A stretch of DNA of 61,526 nt from Cyanobacteriota bacterium (GTDB taxonomy: Bacteria; Acidobacteriota; Vicinamibacteria; Vicinamibacterales; UBA2999), in assembly GCA_019752015.1 (NCBI GenBank), contig JAIEMQ010000043.1:1-61526 (forward strand), written 5' to 3'. Numbering within the stretch: position 1 is the stretch's first letter; every line of letters starts with the position of its first letter. Below are positions 21,700-29,477 of the stretch, piece after piece. The notes under the pieces were generated by a model. It had not been told where the DNA came from. It was given only the letters and a program-made list of their open reading frames with translations, and did no database searches. Position numbers and translations under genes: made by a program.

Positions 21700-21882
21700 A
21701 GATCCCGCTTTGCCGTGTGGGAGGGATCGCTGAACCTGCGTTAGCAGGTGGAGCTGCTGTAAAAACCACGCTTTAGGCTTCCTCTCCGCGGAGGCATGCA
21801 CACCACATGGCCGTCGCAACTCGCTTGGGTTAAAGACATCGGCTCAGACGAGCCCTCTAACCATCACGAGCAAAGCAGGAGA
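21700..21882 (-). ncRNA. ssrS: 6S RNA
   Basis: About 183 nt on the minus strand. The 5' segment TCCTGCTTTGC pairs with the 3' segment GCAAAGCGGGA, and internal blocks CTGAGCCGAT, GTGTGCATGC and GAGGAAGCCTAAA match conserved 6S RNA positions. 6S RNA mimics an open promoter and sequesters the housekeeping RNA polymerase holoenzyme in stationary phase. The site directly downstream of zapA is the classical location. A sigma-70 promoter precedes it at 21887-21915. Ends are approximate. Confidence 0.88.
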
Positions 21883-21886
21883 TTGG

Positions 21887-21915
21887 ATCGTAGGTCTTTG
21901 GGGGGCTGGGGTCAA
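21887..21915 (-). promoter_or_regulatory. Sigma-70 promoter of 6S RNA
   Basis: On the minus strand TTGACC (21915-21910), a 17-nt spacer and TACGAT (21892-21887) place transcription start near 21880, matching the predicted 5' end of the 6S RNA. Confidence 0.75.
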
Positions 21916-21923
21916 GCTCATGG

Positions 21924-22012
21924 CGAAGAAAGAACGAAAAACGAAGAACGAAAAACGAAGAAAAGACAAGCCATTTTGTTTTTTGTTCTTCGTTCTTTGT
22001 TCTTCGTTATTC
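21924..22012. repeat. Inverted heptamer arrays after zapA
   Basis: Left arm: GAACGAA and AAACGAA heptamers; right arm: their complements TTCGTTC and TTCTTTG. The arms face each other over about 20 nt and would fold into a long AU-rich hairpin. The right arm begins exactly at the zapA stop codon. Related heptamers occur at 47935-48069 and 26324-26412. Confidence 0.85.
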
Positions 22013-22303
22013 TGCGAGAGCGAGCGCCTGATCGACCATTTTCTCGAGCGCCTCGGCCCGCGCCGTCAGGGTGCCGGAGTTGTTGGTCAGGGCCGACCGG
22101 GCCCGGAAGAACTCGTCGGTGATGTTGAGGGCGGTCAGGATGGCCAGGCCGACGGCGTCGCTCGACGGGGAGCTGCGCGACGCCAGGGCCATCCGGGCCT
22201 CGACGAACTGGGCCAGCTCCTCGACGTAGCGGGGATCCAGCTCGGTTCGAATCGGGTATTTCTGCCCGTGGACTTCGACCTGGACGACCTTGGGCTCGGG
22301 CAT
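22007..22303 (-). CDS. zapA: Cell division protein ZapA
   Basis: 98 residues, usual ZapA length. VVQVEVHGQKYPIRTELDPRYVEELAQFVE is the N-terminal globular region (VxIxGxxYxI...DxxYVxxLA), followed by AVGLAILTALNITDEFFRAR and a C-terminal coiled coil. ZapA bridges FtsZ protofilaments at the Z-ring. It is preceded by a small coiled-coil gene with a 1-nt gap and followed by 6S RNA. The stop codon TAA is the first element of a heptamer array. Confidence 0.88.
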   Translation of the reverse strand: MPEPKVVQVEVHGQKYPIRTELDPRYVEELAQFVEARMALASRSSPSSDAVGLAILTALNITDEFFRARSALTNNSGTLTARAEALEKMVDQALALAE

Positions 22304-22304
22304 A

Positions 22305-22583
22305 TCAGAGATTGAGCCCGTCCAGTTGCTTGAGCATGTCCGCGACGCGCGATTTGATCAGGTCGCGCTCTTCGCGCAGCGTCGTGACTTCGGCGCCGGC
22401 GCTCTCCGCGGTGTTGACGCGGCCCTTGAGCGTTTCAATCTCCGATTTGAGGCGGACGTTCTCTTCGGCAACGCGGGTCTGCTCACCCTTGATGCGGCCG
22501 ATGGTGCTGACGAGCAGCTTGATCTTCTCTTCGAGCCGGTCGATGGACTCGAGTCCGGGGGCTTTCGTTTGCGTCTGTGCCAT
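22305..22583 (-). CDS. Small coiled-coil protein, possible ZapB-like partner
   Basis: 92 residues, almost entirely heptad-patterned (IDRLEEKIKLLVSTIGRIKG, LKSEIETLKGRVNTAESAG, EERDLIKSRVADMLKQLDGL). It lies one nt upstream of zapA in a conserved pheT-coil-zapA order, so a division-related role like ZapB is plausible. The ATG at 22583 falls at the junction of two units of a 9-mer array (22573-22608), and the residues AQTQT come from that array. No Shine-Dalgarno is visible. Confidence 0.65.
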   Translation of the reverse strand: MAQTQTKAPGLESIDRLEEKIKLLVSTIGRIKGEQTRVAEENVRLKSEIETLKGRVNTAESAGAEVTTLREERDLIKSRVADMLKQLDGLNL

Positions 22584-22608
22584 CTGTGCTATCTGCGCCT
22601 TCTGTGGC
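22573..22608. repeat. 9-mer array that forms a start codon
   Basis: Four 9-nt units on the plus strand (GTCTGTGCC, ATCTGTGCT, ATCTGCGCC, TTCTGTGGC). On the coding strand the GAT/GGC unit junction creates the ATG of the coiled-coil gene at 22583. Confidence 0.8.
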
Positions 22609-24678
22609 TTACCGTTGGACCGCCTCTAGATCGCGCGTCAGCGCGGTGATGATCTGCTGCATCGCCGCCTGCACCTCGTCGTCGGTCAGCGTGCGCTCCG
22701 GTGACTGGAAGGTCAATCGGAACGACAGGCTCACCTTGCCGTCGGGGATGCCCTTGCCCTGATACCGATCGAACTCGCGAATGTCGATCAGTTCCAGAGC
22801 CTGCCTCGCCGAAGCATCCCGCGAAGGCTGGGCGGCAGAGCGAATGGTGCCACGAACCGTTTCGGCAGACAAGGAATCGTTGACGAGGATCGACACGTCG
22901 CGCACCACGGACGGGTAGCGCGGCAGGGCGGCGGCGCGGAGCGTTTCGGCGCGCGACGCGGCGCTGAGCGCGTCGAGATCGATTTCGCCGACGTAGACCT
23001 CATCCACACGCGGCCACTGGCGCGCTTCGGCGATCTCGGGCACGAGCTGTCCGAAGGTGCCGATCGCTTGGCCGTTGACGACGAGCGACGCGGCGCGTCC
23101 CGCGACCAGATACAACGCGCTGACGTCGGCGAACGACGGCGTCACTTGATACGCGGCGGCGAGTTGCTCGATCACGCCCTTCACGTCGAAGAAATCGGCG
23201 GGACGCCGCGCGCCGCTCCAGTGATCGAGCGATGCAAGGCCCGTCCACGCGAAGCCGGCGCCGCGCGTTTCGCCGTTCGGCGAGAAGCGCGTGCCGATCT
23301 CGAACAGCCGCACATCGGCGCGGCCATGACGGCGGTTGTGACTGAGCGCGTCGATGATGCCCGGCAGCAGGCTGGGGCGCATCACCGCGAACAACTCCGA
23401 CAACGGGTTCGCGATCGTGACGGGCGCGTTCCCATTGAGGAACGGCTCCGCGGCCTTTGCTTCGATGAACGCGAGCGTGATCGATTCCGAGAAGCCCATC
23501 GCAAGCAGCGCGGTGCGCGCGCGGCGATCGCGCGCGATGCGCGGATCGGACGGCGGCGGCGCCTGCTCGACGCCGGGGAACGTGGCCGGCAGGTGTTCGT
23601 ATCCGTAGTGCCTGCCGACCTCTTCGATCAGATCGACCATGCGATGCATGTCGACGCGCCACGGCGGCGCTACGATTTCCCACGCCGCCGGGGCTTGGGA
23701 CGTGGGGCTTGGGGCTTGGGCAATTTCAAATCCCAGCGACTTCAGAATTTTTTCGACCTCATTGTCCGGAACTTCCATCCCGAGCAGTCCGGTGATCCGC
23801 GCGCGATCGAGGCGCATGGTCTTCGGCTGATACGGTCGCGGGTAGATATCGGTCGCATCGCCCGTGAATGTGCCGGCGCCGATCTCTTCGAGCAGCTGAA
23901 TGGCGCGCGCCATGGCGACCGGCGGCGCGGTGCGATCGGCTCCGCGCTCGAAACGCGATGAGGCTTCGGTCTTGAGGCCCAGTTTCTTGCTCGTCGATCG
24001 AATGTGGCTCGAGGTGAAGTTCGCGGCCTCGAACGCGACGCGCGTCGTCGCTGACGTGATCTCCGATGCGGCGCCGCCCATCACGCCGCCGATGTCCTCC
24101 GCCTTCCCGGCATCGGCGATCACGAGCATGTCTTCCGTGAGCGTGCGCTTCTTGCCGTCGAGCGTCGTCATGGTTTCGCCGCGCTTCGCGCGACGCACGA
24201 TGATCTTGCCCTGGCGCATCTTGTCGAGATCGAACGCGTGCATCGGCTGCCCGAGCTCGAGCATCACGTAATTGGTGATGTCCACGATGTTGCTGATCGG
24301 ACGCACGCCGCACATCGTCAAGCGGTCCTGCATCCACTTCGGAGACGGACCGACCGTGACGGTCGCGACCGCGCCGACGTAGCGCGTGCACAGCTCCGGC
24401 TCCTCAATTGTGATCGGGAGTTTTCCGTTCGTTTGGAGAGCGACAGCTTTAGCTGTCGCTAACGGAAGCTGGTACGCCGTCGCGATCTCGCGCGCGATGC
24501 CGCGGATCGACATGCAGTCGGGACGATTCGCCGTCACCTCGAAATCCATGACGACGTCGTCCCCGTGCGGCTCGAGGCTCTCGAGCGGCAACCCGCGAAG
24601 GCCCATCATCGCGCCGATTTCTTCGGCGGACGCCTCGACGTCAACGAACTCGCGAATCCACGAGAGCGGCGCCTTCAT
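22609..24678 (-). CDS. pheT: Phenylalanyl-tRNA synthetase beta subunit
   Basis: 689 residues from the ATG at 24678, which overlaps the pheS stop as ATGA. MKAPLSWIREFVD, FEVTANRPDCMSIRGIARE, the B5 segment APPWRVDMHRMVDLIEEVGR and the C-terminal ferredoxin-fold anticodon-binding domain (YPSVVRDVSILV) are present. The usual tRNA-binding (EMAP/OB) insert after the first 40 residues is not visible, making the protein about 100 residues shorter than E. coli PheT. Residues about 72-85 (ATAKAVALQT) come from an in-frame palindromic element, and a heptamer array (23693-23720) adds APSPTSQAPA. With PheS it charges tRNA-Phe as an alpha2beta2 enzyme. Confidence 0.92.
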   Translation of the reverse strand: MKAPLSWIREFVDVEASAEEIGAMMGLRGLPLESLEPHGDDVVMDFEVTANRPDCMSIRGIAREIATAYQLPLATAKAVALQTNGKLPITIEEPELCTRYVGAVATVTVGPSPKWMQDRLTMCGVRPISNIVDITNYVMLELGQPMHAFDLDKMRQGKIIVRRAKRGETMTTLDGKKRTLTEDMLVIADAGKAEDIGGVMGGAASEITSATTRVAFEAANFTSSHIRSTSKKLGLKTEASSRFERGADRTAPPVAMARAIQLLEEIGAGTFTGDATDIYPRPYQPKTMRLDRARITGLLGMEVPDNEVEKILKSLGFEIAQAPSPTSQAPAAWEIVAPPWRVDMHRMVDLIEEVGRHYGYEHLPATFPGVEQAPPPSDPRIARDRRARTALLAMGFSESITLAFIEAKAAEPFLNGNAPVTIANPLSELFAVMRPSLLPGIIDALSHNRRHGRADVRLFEIGTRFSPNGETRGAGFAWTGLASLDHWSGARRPADFFDVKGVIEQLAAAYQVTPSFADVSALYLVAGRAASLVVNGQAIGTFGQLVPEIAEARQWPRVDEVYVGEIDLDALSAASRAETLRAAALPRYPSVVRDVSILVNDSLSAETVRGTIRSAAQPSRDASARQALELIDIREFDRYQGKGIPDGKVSLSFRLTFQSPERTLTDDEVQAAMQQIITALTRDLEAVQR
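23693..23720. repeat. GCTTGGG heptamer array inside pheT
   Basis: Four heptamers (GCTTGGG, ACGTGGG, GCTTGGG, GCTTGGG) keep the frame and encode a Pro/Ala/Ser-rich loop before the B5 domain. Confidence 0.8.
24433..24462. repeat. In-frame palindromic element, pheT copy
   Basis: TTGGAG is followed by perfect 10-bp arms AGCGACAGCT and AGCTGTCGCT (24439-24460, TT loop), then AA. On the pheT strand it is read LATAKAVALQT. It shares outline and flanks with copies at 25221, 35718, 53329 and 53436. Confidence 0.92.
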
Positions 24679-25748
24679 ATCCCGAACTGCTCCAGGAAGC
24701 GCAGATCGTTTTCGTAGAACAGGCGGATGTCGCCGACGCCCCACTTCAATTGCGCAACGCGCTCGACGCCCATGCCGAATGCGAAGCCGGTGACTTCGTC
24801 GGGGTTGTAGCCGACCGCTTCGAACACCGCGGGATGCACCATGCCGCTGCCGAGAATCTCGATCCAGCCGCTCTTCTTGCAGAGCGCGCAACCCGCGCCG
24901 GCGCATTTGAAGCAGCGGATGTCGACTTCGGCGCTCGGTTCCGTGTACGGGAAGAAGCTCGGACGGAAACGCACTTCCGCCGATCCAAACAGCTCGCGCG
25001 CCATCGCGCTGACCGTGCCTTTGAGATCGGCGAGCGTGATGCCTGTGCCGACGACGAGTCCTTCGACCTGGTGGAACATCGGCGTGTGCGTGAGGTCGAG
25101 ATCGTCCTTGCGATACACCGGGCCGATCGCGACGAGTCTCACCGGCGGCGGGTTGTTCTCCATGTGCCGGATCTGCATCGCGCTGGTGTGCGTGCGCAAC
25201 AACGTCAAGGGTCGTGACGGTTGGAGAGCGCCGGCTTTAGCCGGCGCTATCGGTGTCTCGAGGTACAGCGTGTCGTGCATGTCGCGAGCGGGATGATCGC
25301 CCGGCATGTTGAGGGCTTCGAAGTTGTGATAGTCGTCTTCGATCTCGGGGCCTTCGAGGACCTGGTAGCCGAGACGCGTGAAGATTTCCATCACCTCGTC
25401 GCGTACGAGGCTGAGCGGATGGCGATGACCGAGCTGCGGCGCGCGGCCAGGCAGCGTGATGTCGACGGCGTTCTTCGGACGCGCGCTGGCGCCGAATTCC
25501 TTTTCGCGCTCGGCGATCGCCGTTTCAACGATGCTGCGCAGCTCGTTGATCGCGCGGCCCAGCTCTTTCTTGAGCTCGGGCGCGGCGGTCTTCAGCAGCG
25601 ACGTGTACTCCGCAATGCGCCCGCTCTTGCGACCGAGCCACGAATTGCGCAGCTCCTGGAACTCGGAGCTCGTACGCACTTCGGCCAGCGCGGCGCGGAA
25701 CTTTTCCCGCGCCGCCTCGATTCTGCTGATCTCGTTCTGCTCGCTCAT
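24675..25748 (-). CDS. pheS: Phenylalanyl-tRNA synthetase alpha subunit
   Basis: 357 residues. The N-terminal coiled coil binds tRNA. Class II motifs follow: GRAPQLGHRHPLSLV, FTRLGYQVLEGPEIEDDYHNFEALN (motif 1), LLRTHTSAMQIRHM (start of motif 2), FHQVEGLVV and GFAFGMGVERVAQLKWGVGDIR (motif 3). The zinc-like cluster CFKCAGAGCALCKKSGWIE is present. Residues about 164-182 (PIAPAKAGALQPSRPL) sit between HDTLYLE and LLRTHTS where PheS normally has a short loop; this is the palindromic element at 25221-25250. Confidence 0.95.
   Translation of the reverse strand: MSEQNEISRIEAAREKFRAALAEVRTSSEFQELRNSWLGRKSGRIAEYTSLLKTAAPELKKELGRAINELRSIVETAIAEREKEFGASARPKNAVDITLPGRAPQLGHRHPLSLVRDEVMEIFTRLGYQVLEGPEIEDDYHNFEALNMPGDHPARDMHDTLYLETPIAPAKAGALQPSRPLTLLRTHTSAMQIRHMENNPPPVRLVAIGPVYRKDDLDLTHTPMFHQVEGLVVGTGITLADLKGTVSAMARELFGSAEVRFRPSFFPYTEPSAEVDIRCFKCAGAGCALCKKSGWIEILGSGMVHPAVFEAVGYNPDEVTGFAFGMGVERVAQLKWGVGDIRLFYENDLRFLEQFGI
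25221..25250. repeat. In-frame palindromic element, pheS copy
   Basis: TTGGAG then arms AGCGCCGGCT and AGCCGGCGCT (25227-25248). It has the same outline as the pheT copy with compensatory arm changes, and is read APAKAGALQP on the pheS strand. Confidence 0.92.
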
Positions 25749-25750
25749 GA

Positions 25751-25826
25751 CAGTAGCCAGTATCCAGTAGCCGGTAGCCAGAAGAACTCTGGTCTTTCTG
25801 GCATCTGGCTACTGGCTTCTGGATAC
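25751..25826. repeat. Inverted CAGTAGC heptamer arrays between rplT and pheS
   Basis: CAGTAGC, CAGTATC, CAGTAGC, CGGTAGC in tandem (25751-25778) face a complementary array (25798-25826) that starts right at the rplT stop codon. Together they can form a stem of about 28 bp with a 20-nt loop. It may act as a processing or attenuation hairpin. Confidence 0.85.
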
Positions 25827-26183
25827 TTACGCGGCAGCGGCTTTGGCTTTTTCGGCGAGCTTGGTAAACGCCGCGGGCTCACGTGCCGCGAGTTCGGCGA
25901 GGCTCTTGCGATCGAGCTCGATGCCGGCGTGCTTCAGGCCGAGCATGAACTTGCTGTACGACATGCCGTTCTCGCGCGCCGCCGCGTTGATGCGGACGAT
26001 CCACAGGCTGCGGTAGTCCCGCTTCTTGCGCTTGCGGCCGGTGTACGCGTAGACGCCCGCTTTTTCGGACGCCTCTTTCATGAACTTGTAGAGCTTGCTC
26101 TTGTTCTGGAAGTAGCCCTTGGTGAGTTTCGAGAGCTTCTTGCGCTTCTGACGGCGTACGACGCCACGTTTGACGCGAGGCAT
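25827..26183 (-). CDS. rplT: 50S ribosomal protein L20
   Basis: 118 residues, canonical length. [41 protein letters not shown] and [23 protein letters not shown] are highly conserved L20 sequences. It binds 23S rRNA early in assembly. It sits in the usual infC-rpmI-rplT order. The stop codon abuts the inverted heptamer array. Confidence 0.97.
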   Translation of the reverse strand: MPRVKRGVVRRQKRKKLSKLTKGYFQNKSKLYKFMKEASEKAGVYAYTGRKRKKRDYRSLWIVRINAAARENGMSYSKFMLGLKHAGIELDRKSLAELAAREPAAFTKLAEKAKAAAA

Positions 26184-26323
26184 GACTGGCTTTCTTGCGT
26201 TATCGGGGGCCGGCGTTTCGCCGAACTTCAGGGCGCATCATGCTGCAGCGGAAACGCCCCAATACCGCAGGCTGCAGCGCGCCGAAAACTTAAAAGGAAA
26301 AGCTAAGAAGGAAAATGTTTCCC

Positions 26324-26412
26324 TTATTTCTTTTTCGTTATTCCTTTTTCGTTATTCCTTTTTCGTTATTCCTTTTTCGTTATTCCTTTTTCGTTATTCC
26401 TTTTTCGTTTTC
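26324..26412. repeat. CCTTTTTCGTTATT tandem array between rpmI and rplT
   Basis: Six near-perfect copies of a 14-nt unit (two heptamers) end 4 nt before the rpmI stop. The whole 233-bp gap 26184-26416 otherwise shows no gene. On the transcribed strand each unit presents AAAAAGGAAT, so the leader before rplT contains multiple purine-rich tracts. Confidence 0.9.
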
Positions 26413-26416
26413 ACTT

Positions 26417-26623
26417 TCATTTATACGGCAGCATCAAATTGATCTTGCGCGCATCGCCAGGGGTGACCACCTTCGAGCCGCGCAAGTGACGCTTCACCTT
26501 GGTCGACTTGCTCGTGAGGATGTGACGCTTGAAGGCCGCGCCGCGCAGGATCTTGCCAGTGCCGCTCTTCTTGAACCGCTTGGCGGCGCCGCGGTGTGTC
26601 TTCAGCTTCTGCTTCTTCGCCAT
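26417..26623 (-). CDS. rpmI: 50S ribosomal protein L35
   Basis: 68 residues. [40 protein letters not shown] and an internal basic pattern match L35. It is encoded between infC and rplT as usual. The sequence immediately 5' of its ATG is a TTAACTT heptamer array that also holds the infC stop codon, leaving only AAAAGTTAAAAAT as leader with no obvious Shine-Dalgarno; translation may be coupled to infC. Confidence 0.96.
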   Translation of the reverse strand: MAKKQKLKTHRGAAKRFKKSGTGKILRGAAFKRHILTSKSTKVKRHLRGSKVVTPGDARKINLMLPYK

Positions 26624-26624
26624 A

Positions 26625-26669
26625 TTTTTAACTTTTAACTTTTAACTTTTAACTTTTAACTTTTAACTT
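26625..26669. repeat. AACTTTT heptamer array spanning the infC stop
   Basis: About six tandem heptamers fill the gap between infC and rpmI. The infC stop TAA (26658-26656) and its last two codons lie inside the array. Confidence 0.9.
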
Positions 26670-27246
26670 CTGCTTCAGCCGCTTCCGCCTTTTTCGCCTT
26701 AGGCGTGCCCTTTTTGCCGGTCAGGATCGTGTGCATCTGGTTGCCTTCCTGACGAGGCATCGTTTCCGCCACCGCGACCTCTTCGAGGTCCTTGATCAGG
26801 CGCATCAGGATGCGATGGCCGATTTCCGGGTGCGCCATTTCGCGGCCGCGGAAAAAGATCGTCGCCTTGACCTTGTCGCCGTCTTCAATGAAGCGCTCGA
26901 TGTGGTGCTTCTTGAACTGGTAATCGTGCTCGTCCACCTTCGGACGAAACTTGATTTCCTTGACCTCGATCACCTTCTGGTGGCGCTTGGCTTCGCGAGC
27001 CCGCTTCTGCTCCTGGTATTGATACTTGCCGTAGTCCATGATCCGGCAGACCGGCGGCACGGCGGTCGGAGAAATCTCGACCAGATCGAGGCCTTTCTGT
27101 CGGGCAAGGATAAGAGCCTGGGGCGGCGGCATGATGCCCAGCTGCTGCCCCGCGTCGTCGATTACGCGGATTTCACGGACGCGAATGCGCTCGTTGATGC
27201 GCAGGCGGTCGTCACGACGGGTCGGGCGAGATCTATCGAAGGCGAT
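26656..27246 (-). CDS. infC: Translation initiation factor IF-3 (AUC start)
   Basis: 196 residues from a proposed ATC start at 27246. GGAGGG at 27260-27255 lies 8 nt upstream, and the protein then begins IAFDRSRPTRRDDRLRINERIRV, the normal IF3 N-terminus. Non-AUG starts (AUU, AUC, AUA) are known for infC and allow IF3 to repress its own synthesis. An in-frame ATG at 27309 would overlap thrS and has no such site. INERIRVREIRVID, GLDLVEISPTAVPPVCRIMDYGKY and FRPKVDEHDYQFKKHHIERF are IF3 hallmarks. IF3 prevents premature 50S joining. The C-terminal VKS and stop come from a heptamer array. Confidence 0.93.
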   Translation of the reverse strand: MAFDRSRPTRRDDRLRINERIRVREIRVIDDAGQQLGIMPPPQALILARQKGLDLVEISPTAVPPVCRIMDYGKYQYQEQKRAREAKRHQKVIEVKEIKFRPKVDEHDYQFKKHHIERFIEDGDKVKATIFFRGREMAHPEIGHRILMRLIKDLEEVAVAETMPRQEGNQMHTILTGKKGTPKAKKAEAAEAEVKS

Positions 27247-27277
27247 AAGCGTTTCCCTCCAAAGGCGACAAAGATTA

Positions 27278-29206
27278 CTAGGATAACGCTTTGGCCCGGA
27301 CCTCGGCAAGCGCGTCGGTCACGAACTGCGCCAGCGGCCGGGGGCCCAAATCGCCCTTTTTCTGGCTGCGAACCGCCACCGCCCGGTCGGAAATTTCCTT
27401 GTCGCCGACGACCAGCATGTAGGGAATCTTCATCAGCTGCGCCTCGCGAATCTTGTAATTCACCTTTTCCGAGCGGTCGTCGACCTCGACCCTGAGTCCG
27501 GCCCGGTCCAATTCGGCCGCCACTTCGCGGGCGTACTCGAGGTGCCGGTCTGCGATCGGCAGCACGATCGCCTGGACCGGCGCGAGCCACAACGGGAACG
27601 CGCCGGCAAAGTGTTCGATCAGGATCGCAATGAAGCGCTCGAGGGAACCGGACACCGCGCGGTGAATCACGACCGGCCGATGCTCGGCGTTGTCCTCACC
27701 GACGTACGTGAGATCGAAGCGCTCCGGCGCCGCGTAATCGAGCTGGATCGTTCCAAGCTGCCACGAGCGGCCGAGCGCGTCCGTGACGTCGAAATCGATC
27801 TTGGGGCCATAAAACGCGCCGTCGCCCGCGTTGATCGTGTAAGGCATGCCCGTCGCTTCGAGCGCGCTCTTGAGGCCCGCCTCGGCGCGGTCCCACATCG
27901 CATCGTCGCCAATGCGCTGCTCGGGGCGTGTCGCGAACTTGATGCTGGCCTTCATCCCGAACGCTTCGTAGTGGCCAAGGATGAAATCCATCAGGAACTT
28001 CACTTCGCTGGCGATCTGGTCCTCGCGCAGGTAGACGTGGCAATCGTCCTGCGAGAATTGCCGCACGCGCGTCAGTCCCGCGAGCGCGCCTGACAACTCG
28101 TTGCGGTGCAACGGATCGAACGTGACGTAGCGAAGCGGCAACTCGCGGTACGAGCGACGCGCCGTGCCGAAGTAGAGATGGTGAGACGGACAGTTCATGG
28201 GCTTGAGGCTCATGTCGTGATCGTTCGTCTCGGTGTTCAGGACCAGGAACATGTTCTCCCGGTACTTGCCCCAGTGCCCTGACGTCTCCCAGAGCGTCTT
28301 CGTGTAGAGCAGTGGCGTCTTGATTTCCTGGAACGCGGCCTTCTGCCGTTCCTGGCAGAACGCGACCAGCGTGTTGTAGAGCGTCGTCCCTCGAGGAGTC
28401 CAGAACGCGGCGCCGGGCGCCACCGGATGCATCTGAAAGAGATCCAGCTCCTTACCGAGCTTGCGATGATCGCGCTTCCTGGCTTCTTCGATGCGCGCCA
28501 GATGCTCGTCGAGCTCCTTCTGCGAGAAGAACGCCGTGCCGTAGACGCGCTGCATCGGCGCGTTCTTGGCGTCGCCCTTCCAATAGGCGTTCGACGTCGA
28601 CGTCAGCTTGAATGCCTTCAGGCGGCTCGTTGATGGCACGTGCGGACCGACGCAGAAGTCGACGAACACGTCGCGATCCTTGATCGTGTAGACGGAGACC
28701 TCTTTCTGGCCGGCCGTCTTCTCTTCGATCAGCTGCACCTTGAGCGGCTCGCCGCGCTTCTTGAAGAAGTCGATCGCTTCCTGGCGCGGCCACATCTGGC
28801 GCTCGTAAATGTAGTCCTGCGACGCCAGCTCCTTCATCTTCTTCTCGATCGCCTCGAGGTCCTCGGGGACGAAGGGACGTTCGACGATGAAGTCGTAGTA
28901 GAAGCCGTCTTCGAGCGGCGGACCAATGCCGCACTGGACGTTCGGGAAGAGCGCCGTCACGGCGGCGGCAAGCAGATGCGCCGTCGAATGGCGATAGACC
29001 TCGAGCGCCTCGGGATTCTTGTTGGTGACAATCCGGACCCTGGCGTCGTGCGTGAGCGGGTAGGTGAGATCGACGAGCTTGCCGTCGACATCGGCAACGA
29101 TCGCCGCGTCGGCCAGGCGAGGCGAGATTGCCTCGGCGACTGCTCTTACAGGAGCGCCGTTCTCAACCTGTTTCGTTGAGCCATCCGGAAGCGTGACTGT
29201 GATCAT
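27278..29206 (-). CDS. thrS: Threonyl-tRNA synthetase
   Basis: 642 residues, full length. The N-terminal TGS domain (MITVTLPDGSTKQVENGAPV) is followed by the editing domain with HSTAHLLAAA and the SAD motif region CVGPHVPST. The class II core reads MNCPSHHLYFG, LPLRYVTFDPLHRNELSG, FSQDDCHVYL and RAVSGSLERFIAILIEHFAG. The C-terminal anticodon-binding domain (LWLAPVQAIVLPI) completes it. It joins threonine to tRNA-Thr. It leads the thrS-infC-rpmI-rplT-pheST series. No T-box leader is seen. Confidence 0.97.
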   Translation of the reverse strand: MITVTLPDGSTKQVENGAPVRAVAEAISPRLADAAIVADVDGKLVDLTYPLTHDARVRIVTNKNPEALEVYRHSTAHLLAAAVTALFPNVQCGIGPPLEDGFYYDFIVERPFVPEDLEAIEKKMKELASQDYIYERQMWPRQEAIDFFKKRGEPLKVQLIEEKTAGQKEVSVYTIKDRDVFVDFCVGPHVPSTSRLKAFKLTSTSNAYWKGDAKNAPMQRVYGTAFFSQKELDEHLARIEEARKRDHRKLGKELDLFQMHPVAPGAAFWTPRGTTLYNTLVAFCQERQKAAFQEIKTPLLYTKTLWETSGHWGKYRENMFLVLNTETNDHDMSLKPMNCPSHHLYFGTARRSYRELPLRYVTFDPLHRNELSGALAGLTRVRQFSQDDCHVYLREDQIASEVKFLMDFILGHYEAFGMKASIKFATRPEQRIGDDAMWDRAEAGLKSALEATGMPYTINAGDGAFYGPKIDFDVTDALGRSWQLGTIQLDYAAPERFDLTYVGEDNAEHRPVVIHRAVSGSLERFIAILIEHFAGAFPLWLAPVQAIVLPIADRHLEYAREVAAELDRAGLRVEVDDRSEKVNYKIREAQLMKIPYMLVVGDKEISDRAVAVRSQKKGDLGPRPLAQFVTDALAEVRAKALS

Positions 29207-29339
29207 TTTTTGCTGCGGCCCTTCGACTCGCGTTCGGTCACTCTGTGACCAAATGCTCGCTCAGGACATTCGACGCGTCAGATGGCTTGCCATGAGCAAA
29301 CCTTTCGCTTGCCGTGAGGCAGGCGGAAGGTGCGTCGAA
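29207..29339. repeat. Inverted repeats between tRNA-Val and thrS
   Basis: GCGTCGAATG and CATTCGACGC flank about 55 nt, and GGTCACTCTGTGACC is a near-perfect small palindrome. The CCTGAGCGAGC and GAGTCGAAGGG blocks resemble dispersed palindromes known from several bacterial genomes. It may process the tRNA 3' end or attenuate thrS. Confidence 0.5.
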
Positions 29340-29416
29340 TGGTAGGCGCGGGTGGATTCGAACCACTGACCTCCTCCGTGTCAGGGAGGCGCTCTAACCA
29401 ACTGAGCTACGCGCCT
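29340..29416 (-). tRNA. tRNA-Val (GAC anticodon)
   Basis: 77 nt including an encoded CCA. Acceptor arms AGGCGCG and CGCGCCT pair perfectly. The D arm is GCTC...GAGC, the anticodon arm CCTCC-CTGACAC-GGAGG gives anticodon GAC, and the T arm carries TTCGAAT. It decodes GUC/GUU valine codons and lies upstream of thrS on the same strand. Confidence 0.95.
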
Positions 29417-29477
29417 GTCTTTTGGCGAATGTCGGCCTTAAGCCGAACGAAAAGTATATCAGACCGCCGGGCAGGTT

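Noticed and set aside
24679-24906. Longer pheT start at 24906
   Set aside because: The extension is the shifted-frame translation of pheS; the ATG at 24678 gives the standard PheT N-terminus and ATGA overlap.
29207-29340. T-box riboswitch before thrS
   Set aside because: No T-box consensus, specifier loop or antiterminator is visible in the 133-nt leader.
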